Positions 9,740 through 19,340 of a stretch of DNA of 64,000 nt are shown piece by piece. Location: assembly GCA_001939145.1 (NCBI GenBank), contig LSRX01000286.1, positions 493,387 through 557,386 of the forward strand, read 5' to 3'. The DNA comes from Symbiodinium microadriaticum. Lineage: Eukaryota > Sar > Dinophyceae > Suessiales > Symbiodiniaceae. Within the stretch, counting starts at the first letter, position 1. Each line of letters begins with the position of its first letter. Made by a program: the position numbers and the translations under genes. The notes below the pieces were generated by a model. The model worked only from the letters and a program-made list of their open reading frames with translations. It had not been told where the DNA came from and made no database searches.

Positions 9740-10675
9740 CCAGCCCTAAACCCTAAACCCCAAGCCCTAGACCCTAAGACAGTCGCCCCCTCGGCTTGCA
9801 ATGGACACCCGCCTTAAGGCTCCGTGTGCCTATGAAATAGATAGTTTTCCTTCAAGTACCTATATTATCGGGATTTGGGCTTTGGCGTCTTTGGCTTCGG
9901 TGTCGTTTGTTGGGTTCTTGGGCTCGTTCCGCGTAGGCAGTTGTTTGTTGTGTTTCAGGGTTCATGTGCTCAGAACCTACATTCCTAGGGTTTAGGCCTG
10001 TGTCTTCCATGCGTCATGCACTCTGAAATCAAGGCCACTGGTCCTCACTCTCTTCGGGTTGGGGGGCTGAGGGTCAGGTGTTTAGTAAAGGGCTTCAAGT
10101 GTCGGGCTTCATAGGTTTAGAAGCTAAAGCCCTGAAACCACGAACTCCTAAACCAGAGCCGCTGACTGCAGGGGTCCTCCGTGATGGTGGATCAGGCGGG
10201 CGGCCACTAAAGCAACTCTATCATCGGAAGCAGGGTTTACAGGTTTTAGGGTTCAGGGTTTAGGGTTCAGGGTAGCTTCATGGATGCAGGGCTTTCGTGG
10301 GGAGGGTTTGGGCATCGGGGGGTGCTCGGGTTTGGGAGTACGCTGTGAGGGTCAAGGGGCCTCTAGCCTGAATCCCTCACCCCTACTGAAGAGGTTTCCT
10401 ACTTTAGGTTTAGTGTTTTAGGTTTTGGAGCTTTTAGGGCTTTTGACTTCAGGGTTTTGGGGTTTTAGGTTGTGGAATTTAGGTTTTAGGGTGTATAGTG
10501 TTTAGGGCTTACAACCCCGAGAACGAAACACCTACCAAGACCGACAGTCCAGAAGTAGCGCTAAGGGCCCAAAGGACCCAACCATTAGCTACTCGATGTT
10601 TAGGAGAGTATCGGATAGTAGTTACACAGGGTAGTATCTGGGAGGGCATTTGATCATGAGATGCTTGGACCCTTA
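9740..10675. other. Non-coding spacer with heptamers
   Basis: CCCTAAA at 9745-9775 and TTTAGGG-type blocks at 10240-10275 and 10410-10505. Open frames at 9801-9995 and 10078-10263 have no recognisable motif. Confidence 0.5.
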
Positions 10676-10679
10676 GGGT

Positions 10680-10975
10680 AGACCCCAAAACCCTAAGCCC
10701 TAAACCCTAAACCCTAAACCCTAACCCTAAACCCTAAGCCCTAAACCCCTAAACCAAAATCCCTGAACCCTAAGCCCTAAACTGAAAGCAAGGCATTGAT
10801 CCTTTAGTCCTTGGGGTCTGGCCTTCCGGGCGCCCAAAGAAGATTCTAACCGTCGTCGCCCTTAGGGTTTAGGGGTTTAGGGTTTAGGGGTTTAGGGGTT
10901 TAAGGGTTTAGGGGTTTAGGGGTTTAGGGTTTAGGGGTTTAGGGTTTAGGGTTCAGGGCTTTAGGGGTTTAGGTT
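10680..10975. repeat. Back-to-back telomere-like clusters
   Basis: CCCTAAA runs (10682-10790) are followed by one of the densest TTTAGGG(G) runs in the window (10863-10975), divided by about 70 bp of unique DNA. The arrays point away from each other. Confidence 0.9.
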
Positions 10976-11163
10976 GGATACTGCCCCCGCCCAGTAACAG
11001 TTGAATAAAGGTTCATAATATGGATATATAAGGCCCTTTGTAGTAGCCCTGTTATAGACTGTTAATGTCTGGGGAGGGGGAGCAGTACCCAACCCATGTA
11101 ATTCCTTTCTCTGCCCCAGTAAGCTCTGAACCGGATGGCTAGGGCTATAGGATTTAGGGTCTA

Positions 11164-11270
11164 CCCATAGGCCCCTAAGTAGTTCCTTTTTGGGGTTGCT
11201 TTATAGGATTCTAAACTTTATAGGATTCTATTTATAAACCATAAAAAGGAACTAGTTAGGGGCCTATGGG
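11164..11270. mobile_element. Palindromic element PAL-B2 (best copy)
   Basis: TCTACCCATAGGCCCC pairs with GGGGCCTATGGGTAGA. The arms extend about 32 bp with one mismatch that I see, and TA lies at both borders. Confidence 0.9.
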
Positions 11271-12060
11271 TAGAGTAGACTTCGTTGACTAACCAGAAAC
11301 GGAAGTACGCCGATAATATACTAGAATCCACCACAATTGCAACCTACTGTTTGGGTAGGTTCTCATGTTTTCATGCCGATATAGAGCTTATATGGACCCG
11401 ACAAAGAAGTGGGTTTCTCCAGGTAGTTCTGTTTTGAGAGCTGGCGGTTCCCGCAATTTTGATGGCCTTCTTCGTCTTGCTACTTAGCGCCTCAGTGTCT
11501 GTAAAGTGTTGGGTCGGGTCTCTGGTTTACATCCTTCGAACTTTTGGGTTTTGGGGTTTAGGGTTTAGGGTTTAGGGGGTTTAATGGGTAGGATACGATA
11601 ATTAAGGAGTTTGGGGTTTAGGGCCAGTGCTAGGGTCTTTTTAGGATAGTGTTCAGTGAGCACCCACGTGACAAGGAGATTCATTGCCCAGAAATGCTGA
11701 GAAAATGGGCCATGAAACTTATGGGAGGAGTCTACGAGGCAAGGGCGCGGCCTCGTGTCCACAACTAAGTTGATGTTGTGGGCTGAACTGTTGTCCTCCA
11801 CTAGTAAAGCTAGTACAACTGGCCGTCCAACAGGTAGCCGTACGCCATGTTCAGGGAGGTGCGTCTTAGGATTGAACAGTAGGAGGAACCATTCCCTGGC
11901 CTACCAGCCCGGATAAAGAAAACTTGTGCATGACATGTATACTCGATTCGGTTAGCCGCCACAGCTTCAACACAGATAGCCCATCCAATTCCGTGAAATC
12001 CTGAAGAAGCAAACCCGAAACCTGAACTCCCTCAACCTTACATAAGATATGGCCTACTCA
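11271..12060. other. Non-coding spacer
   Basis: A TTTAGGG cluster lies at 11545-11585. Remaining DNA shows no gene; a 78-codon minus-strand frame (11565-11801) runs into the repeat cluster. Confidence 0.5.
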
Positions 12061-12064
12061 TGCT

Positions 12065-12185
12065 AGTCCCTAAAAGAAACCCAAACCCTAAACCCTAAAC
12101 CCGAGACCCTAAACCTTAAACCCTAAACCCTAAGCCCTCAACCCTCAACCCTGGACCCTAAACCCTAAACCCTAGACCTTAACCG
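12065..12185 (-). repeat. Interstitial CCCTAAA cluster
   Basis: Dense CCCTAAA/CCCTAAG/CCCTCAA heptamers. Confidence 0.9.
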
Positions 12186-12286
12186 CAAGCACACTGTAGA
12201 TCCACTTCGCCTGCGAGGTTCCGGCGGTTTCCGAGGTGGTTCCCGCATCTCATCTTCTGAAAATCTTGAACACCATGACTACGGTT

Positions 12287-12585
12287 GAGGGTTTAGGGGT
12301 TTAGGGGTTCGGGGTTTAGGGGTTTAGGGGTTTTGGGTTTTGGGTGTAGGTTTTNNNNNNNNNNNNNNNNNNNNNNNNNNNNNNNNNNNNNNNNNNNNNN
12401 NNNNNNNNNNNNNNNNNNNNNNNNNNNNNNNNNNNNNNNNNNNNNNNNNNNNNNNNNNNNNNNNNNNNNNNNNNNNNNNNNNNNNNNNNNNNNNNNNNNN
12501 NNNNNNNNNNNNAAAGACACATTTTCCGGGACAGATATAAGAAGCACTTTAGGGTTTAGGGTTTTTAGGGTTTTGGGGTTTAGGG
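12287..12585 (+). repeat. TTTAGGG clusters around an assembly gap
   Basis: TTTAGGGG runs reach the gap at 12355 and resume at about 12548. The 158 N bases (12355-12512) probably hide more of the array. Open frames crossing the gap are artefacts. Confidence 0.85.
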
Positions 12586-12719
12586 ACGTCATAAGGAACC
12601 TATGGGTCCAGGTCTGTCCTTTCGAGCTGGAACCGAATCCGGGGCTTGAGTCGTCGCCAGCACCAGGCCGGTCCACGTACCGATTCCATTGCGCAGCATG
12701 TGCAAACGGAACAGGCTTA

Positions 12720-12830
12720 CCCTAAGGGTCCATGTACCCAAATAGTAGATACTTTGGCCCCAAAGTACCCAAATAGGGACTACTTTATGCCAAAGTATAT
12801 ACTATTTCGGTACCATGGGACCCTCAGGCT
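12720..12830. mobile_element. Palindromic element PAL-F2
   Basis: TA|CCCTAAGGGTCCATGTACCC at the left, GGTACCATGGGACCCTCAGG at the right, with a second pair AAAGTACCCAAATAG / CTACTTTATGCC-like blocks inside. It abuts the ankyrin-like fragment that follows. Confidence 0.85.
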
Positions 12831-12836
12831 TAGAGC

Positions 12837-12957
12837 CAGCGACGCGGACGGCAACACCTCATTGATGATGGCATCGCAGGAAGGAAACACTGGCAAGACT
12901 CTCCCAGAAGTTGTGCTGACCGTTGCTGCCAAGTCTCCATGGCTACTGGGGGTTTAA
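12837..12957 (+). pseudogene. Ankyrin-repeat-like exon fragment
   Basis: About 40 codons read SDADGNTSLMMASQEGN and continue to a TAA. The DGNTSLMMASQEGN part matches the start of an ankyrin repeat helix pair (D.DGNTPLM.A...GN). Only about half a repeat is present, with PAL-F2 directly upstream and telomere-like DNA downstream. It reads as a stranded exon or a fragment cut off by the PAL element; no start codon or splice junction is clear. Confidence 0.4.
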
Positions 12958-13283
12958 GGTTTAAGGTTCGGGACTTAAGGTGTGTAGGGTGCAGGGCTAG
13001 TAGGGTTTAGGGTTGAAGGGGCTTGTGGTGCAGGGTTCGTAGGGCCAGGAGTGTAGTTGACAGCGCATTTACCAGTGGCAGTGGACTTTCAAAACCTTCC
13101 CTCACGGTTTATGGTTTCGGGTTTAGGGTTTAGGGTTTACCAAGCTCGTGCCAGATGCTCACACAGATCAGTCACTCCCAACCTGTCTGATCGACAGCTT
13201 CAATCGCAAACAGTTCAACAACCCTACGCTCCAAGGCGTGGCGATGCAACGTTACTTCATTTGTGAAGCCACCTTGTTATATA
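12958..13283. other. Spacer with small TTTAGGG blocks
   Basis: Heptamers at 12990-13020 and 13115-13140. A 69-codon plus frame (13057-13266) has no recognisable motif. Confidence 0.5.
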
Positions 13284-13389
13284 GGTAGTTCTTTAAATTA
13301 GGGTTCCCTTTTAGTTTTAGGTCCCCAATATCGTACGGCACCCTTATAGAAAAGGACCCTAAAAGGGATCCTAATTTAGAGGACTACCC
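13284..13389. mobile_element. Palindromic element PAL-E1
   Basis: GGTAGTTCTTTAAATTAGGG at the left and CCTAATTTAGAGGACTACC at the right, with 'cggcaccctta' near the centre. Copies are at 18450, 31552, 32974 and 60694. Confidence 0.85.
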
Positions 13390-13442
13390 ACAAAATGTCG
13401 GAATAACTACCCCGCATTATTCTGTTGGTTTCCTTACTTTTA

Positions 13443-13517
13443 CCCATAGGCTCCATAGTAGTTCCATCAGGATCCTACAAGGTAATCCCAAAAAGGAACT
13501 ACTATGGAGCCTCTGGG
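13443..13517. mobile_element. Palindromic element PAL-B3
   Basis: TA|CCCATAGGCTCCATAGTAG at the left, CTACTATGGAGCCTCTGGG|TA at the right. Shorter than PAL-B2 because the middle is reduced. Confidence 0.8.
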
Positions 13518-14390
13518 TATAGACTCATACTATACCCCAAAAAGTCGTTCTAATTGCCCAGGAAAGCCTAAACCCCACAACCTTGAGTCCCTCATAATCC
13601 TATAAAGGAACCCCATTCACCCTCTACTTCGTGTAGAGTAGAGTATTATTATGGTTTGGGTAAACATCCCCCATATACCCTAAACCCTGAATCCTGAACC
13701 CTAAACCCTAAACCCTAAGGTGCAGGTGGAAAAGGGCCCATAAAAAAAAAAAAAACTAAGGTACTTAGGACTCTTTGGGCTCCAGAGCCGAGGTACTCAC
13801 GAAAGAGAAGGCCAAGGTCGAGCTCCTTGGCCGCAAGTAGACCTTGGTAAAGGGCTTGCAGGGTTTAGGGGTTTAGGATTTAGGGTTTAGGAGTGTGGGG
13901 TTTAGGGCTCAGGGTTTGGAGTTTAGGGTTTAGGGCTTCACCACAAGTAGACTAAGTAGACTCTGGTAGGGCTGCTTCAAAGGGATCTGTCAGGGTGCCG
14001 TGAAGAGATGTCTAGGAGATTTACAGGAGCTGTAGGGTTTAACCAGGGTTTTCGGGTTCAGGTTTGGCGTTTGGGGCTGTTCGAGTTTAGATCTACACTA
14101 ACGCTCCAATCGCCTTTATGACTGTCATGGGCTGTCTAGGGGAAGGTTTGGGCTTTGGGGGCTAAGGTTTGGGCTTTCAACTATGGGGGTCCGTGAGCTT
14201 TAGGGCTAAACCCTAAACCCTAAGCCTTAGGGCTCTAGGGTTTGAGGGTGTAGTCAGGTCTCCGGGATGATTTAAGAGTTTAAGGTGTTAGTGGTTTTAG
14301 GGTCTTACGGTTTTCGGCTTTTGGGTGTAGGATTTAGGGCTTTAGGGGTTTAGGGTTTGGGGTATTTACCTGTAGTCACCAGTTCATTGT
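13518..14390. other. Spacer with telomere-like blocks
   Basis: CCCTAAA at 13675-13720, a poly-A tract at 13742-13755, TTTAGGG blocks at 13860-13940 and 14325-14365, and a small C-rich to G-rich turnover at 14205-14240. No gene seen. Confidence 0.55.
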
Positions 14391-15060
14391 TGTGGTTTCC
14401 CAGCTTTGTGGTTAGCAACCTACGATACAAAACTGGCTGACCGGAGAGTGAACTACAATGGAGAATACAGGCAATAATACAAGCAGATGAGATCCCAGTT
14501 TGATACCTTGTCACTTGTTCCTGCTCGAAGTACAGGCTCCAGCTTATGGGCTACTTGATGGTTCACGAGCGGTCGTTAATTGTGCGCGTCTTTACACGGT
14601 GCAAAGGTAGCTGTCTGCTATCTTGGTTGTAAATAGCTTGCCTACTTCCTTACTTTCTTACTTGCTGGAGCTGTCCTATCCAGGGAGAAGAGACCACACA
14701 ACAAAGTGAAGTAGCCACATGCATGCAGATTTCGTTGGAGTTGTCAACCTGATCCCAAGTAACGACACAAGCAATGCACAAACGTTTCAAACTTCAACAG
14801 TGCTCCGTCCCATGTATCCACCCTTCCTTTCGCCAACAAGTTGCATCCGAAATCAGACCAAACGGCTTCTTCAGCTTGCTTACGTAACTTGGGCACCGGG
14901 TTGTGGACAGAATGGCTCCCACGCTTAGAAATTGTTTAACACTGTTTTCAGATGCTGTAAAGGGCCAACCAAGCTACCGAGAGCTCGATAATTACACTCT
15001 TTAAAGAAAGAATGTTACTTCCTATGGCTTACGAGGGTGTGGAGCGGGTATTAGACATTC
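14391..15060. other. Low-repeat stretch, no gene recognised
   Basis: About 670 bases with no heptamers or palindromes, unusual here. The only frame of note (14719-14928, 69 codons) has no domain. It could be intronic or flanking DNA of a gene lost or not visible. Confidence 0.4.
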
Positions 15061-15715
15061 TGGGAACTCGAAAATCTCTCCCTAAACCCTAAAGACGCCA
15101 ATTTTAGACAAACCCCACACCCTAACCCTCCAGAAATCCCTGCACATCCCCACTATTGAAGAAAACCAGAAAAGCCTGACGCACGACACACAACCGAGAG
15201 CGCTTGAGGTCAAATGCCTGGTCCATCCAACTTCCCATCAAAAAGGGTGTGACGCCAAGCCTAGGCGCAATGTTTCGATGAATACTCCACGCTTGTTTTA
15301 AGGGTCTAGGGGGCTCCCGGAAATCCGAAAGGGTCTTCCGGGTTCTGGAAGGGCTTTGGGGTTGAATGGGGTTTTCAGACGGTTTTCATATCGTATAGTC
15401 TTGTAAGGATTTCCATCATAGTCCTGAGAACAGGTGGGTAGAGGGCTGAGCCAAGCTATTCTAATCCCTTCCGGGGGACATATTATGAGCTCTTTTCTAG
15501 GTATGTATAAGGATTTCTGTAGGTTGGTATATTCTACAGACCATAGTAGTCCATTTATGTAGACACCGGTACTTCTTCAGGGCTTGTAGACTGTTCGGAT
15601 TTAAGGCTTCCAGGTGTAGGAGGCTGTAGCGGGCGTAGAGTCCGACCAGATGGTTCAAGGTCTACTGTAGGGCCTCCCTTAACCCCAAAATAGCTTGCCC
15701 TTTCATTATAAGGAC
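15061..15715. other. Non-coding spacer
   Basis: Isolated CCCTAAA at 15080-15090; otherwise unique, no gene seen. Confidence 0.5.
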
Positions 15716-15719
15716 TTGT

Positions 15720-15830
15720 ATAACGGTTTAGGGGTTTAGGGAGTTTAGGTTTTAGGGTTTTGGGGTTTAGGGTTTAGGAGGACGTCATGTTGAGGAACCC
15801 TAACCCTAAACCCTAAACCCTCTTAGGGTC
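15720..15830. repeat. Facing TTTAGGG / CCCTAAA clusters
   Basis: TTTAGGG runs (15724-15780) point into CCCTAAA runs (15797-15830) with about 17 bp between them, a close fusion-like head-to-head arrangement. Confidence 0.8.
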
Positions 15831-16394
15831 GAGGTCCAGCTTAGACTTGTAGGCTCCACGCCTCCAGCGCACTGTGACCTGCAGCCCAAGATCAGAGCCT
15901 GTACCCGAATAGAATAGGAGCTTTAATATTATTATCTATACTATTCTTGGGGTTCCTTGTTACATCTACTTTTCAATTTACCCCAAAACCCCATCAACAT
16001 GATTGAGGCCCATACATTATCCTAAACCGTAAACCTCTGCTCTAAGTCCTCAGCTTTGCAACCCCGAGAGGAGCCCAGTAATAGGTCAGGCCGTCAGATC
16101 ATCGGATGATGGGTTCGGGTGTACGGTCCAGCTCTTGGAGTACTACTACATATTACATATAATTCCTGAAGATGCTGTTTTTATTGATTTTTACCATTAT
16201 TATCAAATGTTTCTAGTTGAGGCGCTGGGGCTCATGGGCAATGGACTGTGGAGGAAGTTTCTTCACTTGAAAGCTTACGATGAGAGTGACTCAACATCTT
16301 GGTGTGGGCCCTCCGAACATTTGTCTCCTAAGCCCTAAAGCCTAAACCCTAGACCCCTAAAGCCCTAAAGCCCTAAACGCCGAAACCCTAAAAC
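15831..16394. other. Non-coding spacer
   Basis: CCCTAAAGCC-type heptamers at 16330-16395. A 67-codon plus frame at 16135-16338 has no motif. Confidence 0.5.
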
Positions 16395-17065
16395 AGCTAG
16401 GGAGGGTCACGCCTAGGTTCGCGGACTACCGTCCCACCATATCACCGATAACCATTCTTACCCATAAACCCTAAGCCCATCATAACCATAAACCTCATAA
16501 CCATCATACCCAAATACCCCAGACCATTCTACCCAATTATCCTATACCCACTCCACCAAAAACCCTTACCAAAAGACCTCAACCCCTAAACCAAAGTTGC
16601 GAAGCCCCTCTTCCAAATACTTACCAGTTTCCAGATATGGCGGCATGCGGCATGCTGCGGCCATAAGCTGCGATGTACATCTGACATTTCACGTTCATGA
16701 CCCTACTTTGCTTAATCAAGGCAATGTAACATTTGAAGTGCAATTGGTGCATGATGTGGGGCACGGCGTCGCACAAGTCAAGATAGTTGGTTAAAGACAT
16801 GTCCCAGCACAGCAATGTCGGCCGCGTCCCTCATGGCTTGCCTCGAATTCTTCCTAGGGACGGTTCTTGGTCCGATGCAAGCAGTGTCCCAGGGCGAAGA
16901 GCTGGAGACCACTATGAGGCGTTTGTACGTGANGTTATGAGGGTTTGTTGGTATGATGGGTTTAGGGTTTATGGTTATGATGGGCTTAGGGTTTATGGGT
17001 AAGAATGGTTATCGGTGATATGGTGGGACGGTAGTCCGCGAACCTAGGCGTGACCCTCCCTAGCT
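16395..17065. repeat. Long inverted repeat, 116 bp arms and 439 bp loop
   Basis: The left arm 16395-16510 and the right arm 16950-17065 are reverse complements with few differences and equal length. The outer boundary is AGCTAGGGAGGGTCACGCC. The loop is mostly unique DNA and contains the single N at 16933, 17 bases before the right arm, so a scaffolding artefact is possible. Arms contain CATAAACCCTAAGCCCATCA-type DNA. Confidence 0.85.
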
Positions 17066-17155
17066 AAAACCCCCCCAAGCGCCTAAACCCTAAAACCCTA
17101 AACCCGGTGACTGCGAGCGTGTTGGAGTCCGACCGCGGGCCAGAAAGGCGCTTGT

Positions 17156-17259
17156 CTGACTGGTTCTTCGTAAGGAATGGGGGATTGGGCCTACTATAGC
17201 GGACCTTAAGAGACTGTCATAGGGATCCATTCCCCCATTCCCTACTAAGAACCCGTCAG
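17156..17259. mobile_element. Palindromic element PAL-L1
   Basis: CTGACTGGTTCTTCGTAAGG at the left and CCCTACTAAGAACCCGTCAG at the right, with inner AATGGGGGAT / ATTCCCCCATT arms. Only one copy is seen in the window. Confidence 0.75.
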
Positions 17260-17329
17260 TGGTGTGGTTTCAGGGACATTGCGACGCTACCGGAGACCAG
17301 CTGGAGATGTTTCCAGGAGAGTTAAGGGC

Positions 17330-17415
17330 TTACGGAGTTTAGGGTTTAGGGGTTTAGTTTAGGGTTTAGGGCTTAGGGTTTAGGGTTTAGGGCTTAGGGT
17401 TTAGGGTTTAGGGCT
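17330..17415 (+). repeat. Interstitial TTTAGGG cluster
   Basis: Eleven or so nearly exact TTTAGGG or TTAGGGC heptamers in a row. Confidence 0.9.
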
Positions 17416-17543
17416 CCGTGGACCAGATCTGCTTCCCGGCATGAAGTCAGGCGCACGTCGCATTCGTTTTCACATGAACGCGCGCGCTGAGATGCTGGGA
17501 ATCTCGGGGCGCAAGTTCTGTCCAGATCCGCTCAAGGCCAATA

Positions 17544-17592
17544 TACCGTGGATGATATAAATCCTGCATGACCCATAACAAGGAATGTATAC
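17544..17592. mobile_element. Half of a PAL-C element (PAL-C3)
   Basis: The left arm only (GTGGATGATATAAATCCTGC). The matching right arm is absent, so the copy is truncated. PAL-C4 lies 300 bp further on. Confidence 0.7.
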
Positions 17593-17887
17593 CAACGAAG
17601 TAGTAGGCAACCCGCGCAGCAAATTCGCTAAGATTTCAAACCTAGCATCCCTAAACCCTAAACGCTTAAACCCGAAAAAAATAAAGCCTGCAACAATACA
17701 CCTTCGAACCCATAGCCATAGTTGTCAACCCATGATCCACCTGAATACTATACACAATTTCCCAACAAAGGAGGCCACGGCTTCGCAGTGCATGCAACGG
17801 TGACCATGAACTCATCTGTCATGTGGTCCGCATGTAGGCACGTGTGCATGCCCCGAAGCTCTCAAGCCTGGGATAAGGGTTGCCATA
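17593..17887. other. Non-coding spacer
   Basis: No gene, RNA or palindrome seen. Confidence 0.45.
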
Positions 17888-17983
17888 CGGTTCAGGATAT
17901 ACATCTTGCATTACCTTAAGGACCCTAAACTATGGGAATTCCGGTATATTCCTGATTATTGGTAATGCAGGATTTATATCCAG
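17888..17983. mobile_element. Palindromic element PAL-C4
   Basis: TA|CGGTTCAGGATATACATC at the left, GATTTATATCCAG|TA at the right. The central ACTATGGGAATT matches PAL-C6, showing that the family keeps its middle as well as its ends. Confidence 0.8.
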
Positions 17984-18449
17984 TACAACCCTGCACCTCA
18001 AGGCCCCGAGATCTCTTTTTGCGTTTGCCAGGCCTCGAATTGGATGGCATCGACCCGAAAGGCAAGCATTTCCTTCTACGATGGTTTCCTTCAAGGTTTT
18101 TTTTCTTTTTCTGGGGTTGTTGCTCAAAAGGGGCTCCTTTCAAAATTCTATAAGGCTTCGATAAGCGCTCTTTCTGCGTTGTATAGGGTTAGGAACTACC
18201 AGAGGTTTGGGCTTAGGAGTTTCAGGGGTTAGGGCAGGGTGTATAGGGGTACAGGGTTTGGGGTTTAGGGTTTATGTGTTTAGTTTTTCAGGGGGGGGGG
18301 GGTAGAACGCTTTCAACCTCCTTTGTTCCGTCGTCTGTGCGAACGGAGCTTCATCAGGCGCCTAGTATCTACCGAGGGTTTCTTGTTCATGCAATATGTG
18401 TTTGAGGGACTTCAAATACCCTGGCCAATGATGGTATATTCCTGATATT

Positions 18450-18555
18450 GGTAGTTCTTCAAGTTAGGCTATATCTTTTAGGGGCATTGCTTTATAAGGG
18501 TGCCGTACTATTTGGGGGCACCCCCCCAAAGGGACCCTAATTTAGAGAACTACCC
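18450..18555. mobile_element. Palindromic element PAL-E2 beside a PAL-C fragment
   Basis: GTAGTTCTTCAAGTTAGG at the left and CCTAATTTAGAGAACTACCC at the right. The 20 bp just upstream (GGTATATTCCTGATATTGG) match the inside of PAL-C4, so PAL-E2 sits against or inside a broken PAL-C copy. Confidence 0.8.
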
Positions 18556-18883
18556 ATCTTGTGCATGAGTCAAGTTCATCTTCGGGTCTCCGGCCTATGC
18601 CCTATAAACCCTAAACCGTTTAGGGTTTAGGGTTTGGTTTTGGGTTTACAGTAGGGTTTAGGGGCCCTAAACCGTGTAATTGAGATGGTAGAAGATGCCT
18701 CAGTTTGCTCGCCGAGTACCTGCATCCCGAAGCGTTGCTCGGAGTCTCCGGAGACTAGGGGTCACAGTGAAGTCGGTTTAGGGTTTAGGGCTCTTAGCGT
18801 TTAGGTTTAGGGGCTCTGAGGGTTTAGGCTTTAGGGGCTCTGAGGGTTTGGGCTTTAGGGGTTCTGAGGGTTAGCGTCTCTTT
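18556..18883. repeat. Telomere-like DNA left of the retrotransposon
   Basis: A C-rich to G-rich palindromic turnover at 18603-18640, then TTTAGGG blocks (18625-18665, 18778-18870) with a short 'ctctgagggtttaggctttagggg' style tandem. The retrotransposon starts abruptly at 18884. Confidence 0.75.
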
Positions 18884-19057
18884 ATTCGCTGGATTCCTCA
18901 TCCTCGCATGGTTGTTGATGGGCTTACCAAAAAGCATGCAAACCTCGAGGCGTTGTACGAACTCCTCGACTCCGGCGAATATCAAATCGTTTCAGAGGCT
19001 CACGCTCTACAAGAAAAACGGGCAGAACGAGATGAGCGCGGCTATAACAAGCGATGA
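18884..19057 (+). pseudogene. Extra copy of the pol 3' end, left of the 5' LTR
   Basis: These bases duplicate 26859-27032, the RNase H C-terminus including the motif WIPHPRMVVDGLTKKHA and the final TGA. A normal LTR element has no pol upstream of its 5' LTR, so this is either a remnant of a tandem neighbour truncated at 18884 or evidence that the true terminal repeat starts inside pol. Confidence 0.85.
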
Positions 19058-19274
19058 TGTTGCTTTCGGAAACAAAGTACCGGAGGCTGTGAAATCTAGA
19101 GTGTACAGCACTTCCCGAAAGCAAACTGCTTTGCCCGATGGCGTTTGGCTGAGCAGGGGCCCCTTGTGTTGCCTTAGTGACTACGCAGACAATGGTTGCA
19201 GGATAAAACGTGTGCACAGTGCAGAGCTGCAGGTGCGAGCGAGAGTTCAGTTACTAGAGCCACCTGGAACCACA
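19058..19274 (+). repeat. 5' LTR (217 bp)
   Basis: Proposed limits are TGTTGCTTTCGG to GGAACCACA, giving the usual TG...CA ends. It is matched at 27033-27249. The start is chosen because pol ends with a TGA that overlaps just before it; if the whole 393 bp repeat is the LTR, it begins at 18884. Confidence 0.75.
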
Positions 19275-19276
19275 GG

Positions 19277-19288
19277 TGGTAGCGGAGC
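19277..19288 (+). promoter_or_regulatory. Primer-binding site, tRNA-Met(i)-like
   Basis: TGGTAGCGGAGC starts 2 bp after the LTR. TGGT complements the CCA-terminated 3' end of a tRNA, and TGGTAGCRGAG closely resembles the complement of eukaryotic initiator methionine tRNA 3' ends, the usual primer for copia elements. The exact tRNA of this host was not seen. Confidence 0.75.
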
Positions 19289-19340
19289 GTAAGGTCCGAG
19301 TGGGCTGCTCCGGGGGTGGCGCTTTGAGGACGTCTGGGCT

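Noticed and set aside
12293-12725. Open frames of 66-130 codons crossing the gap
   Set aside because: Most codons are N; the rest is heptamer DNA.
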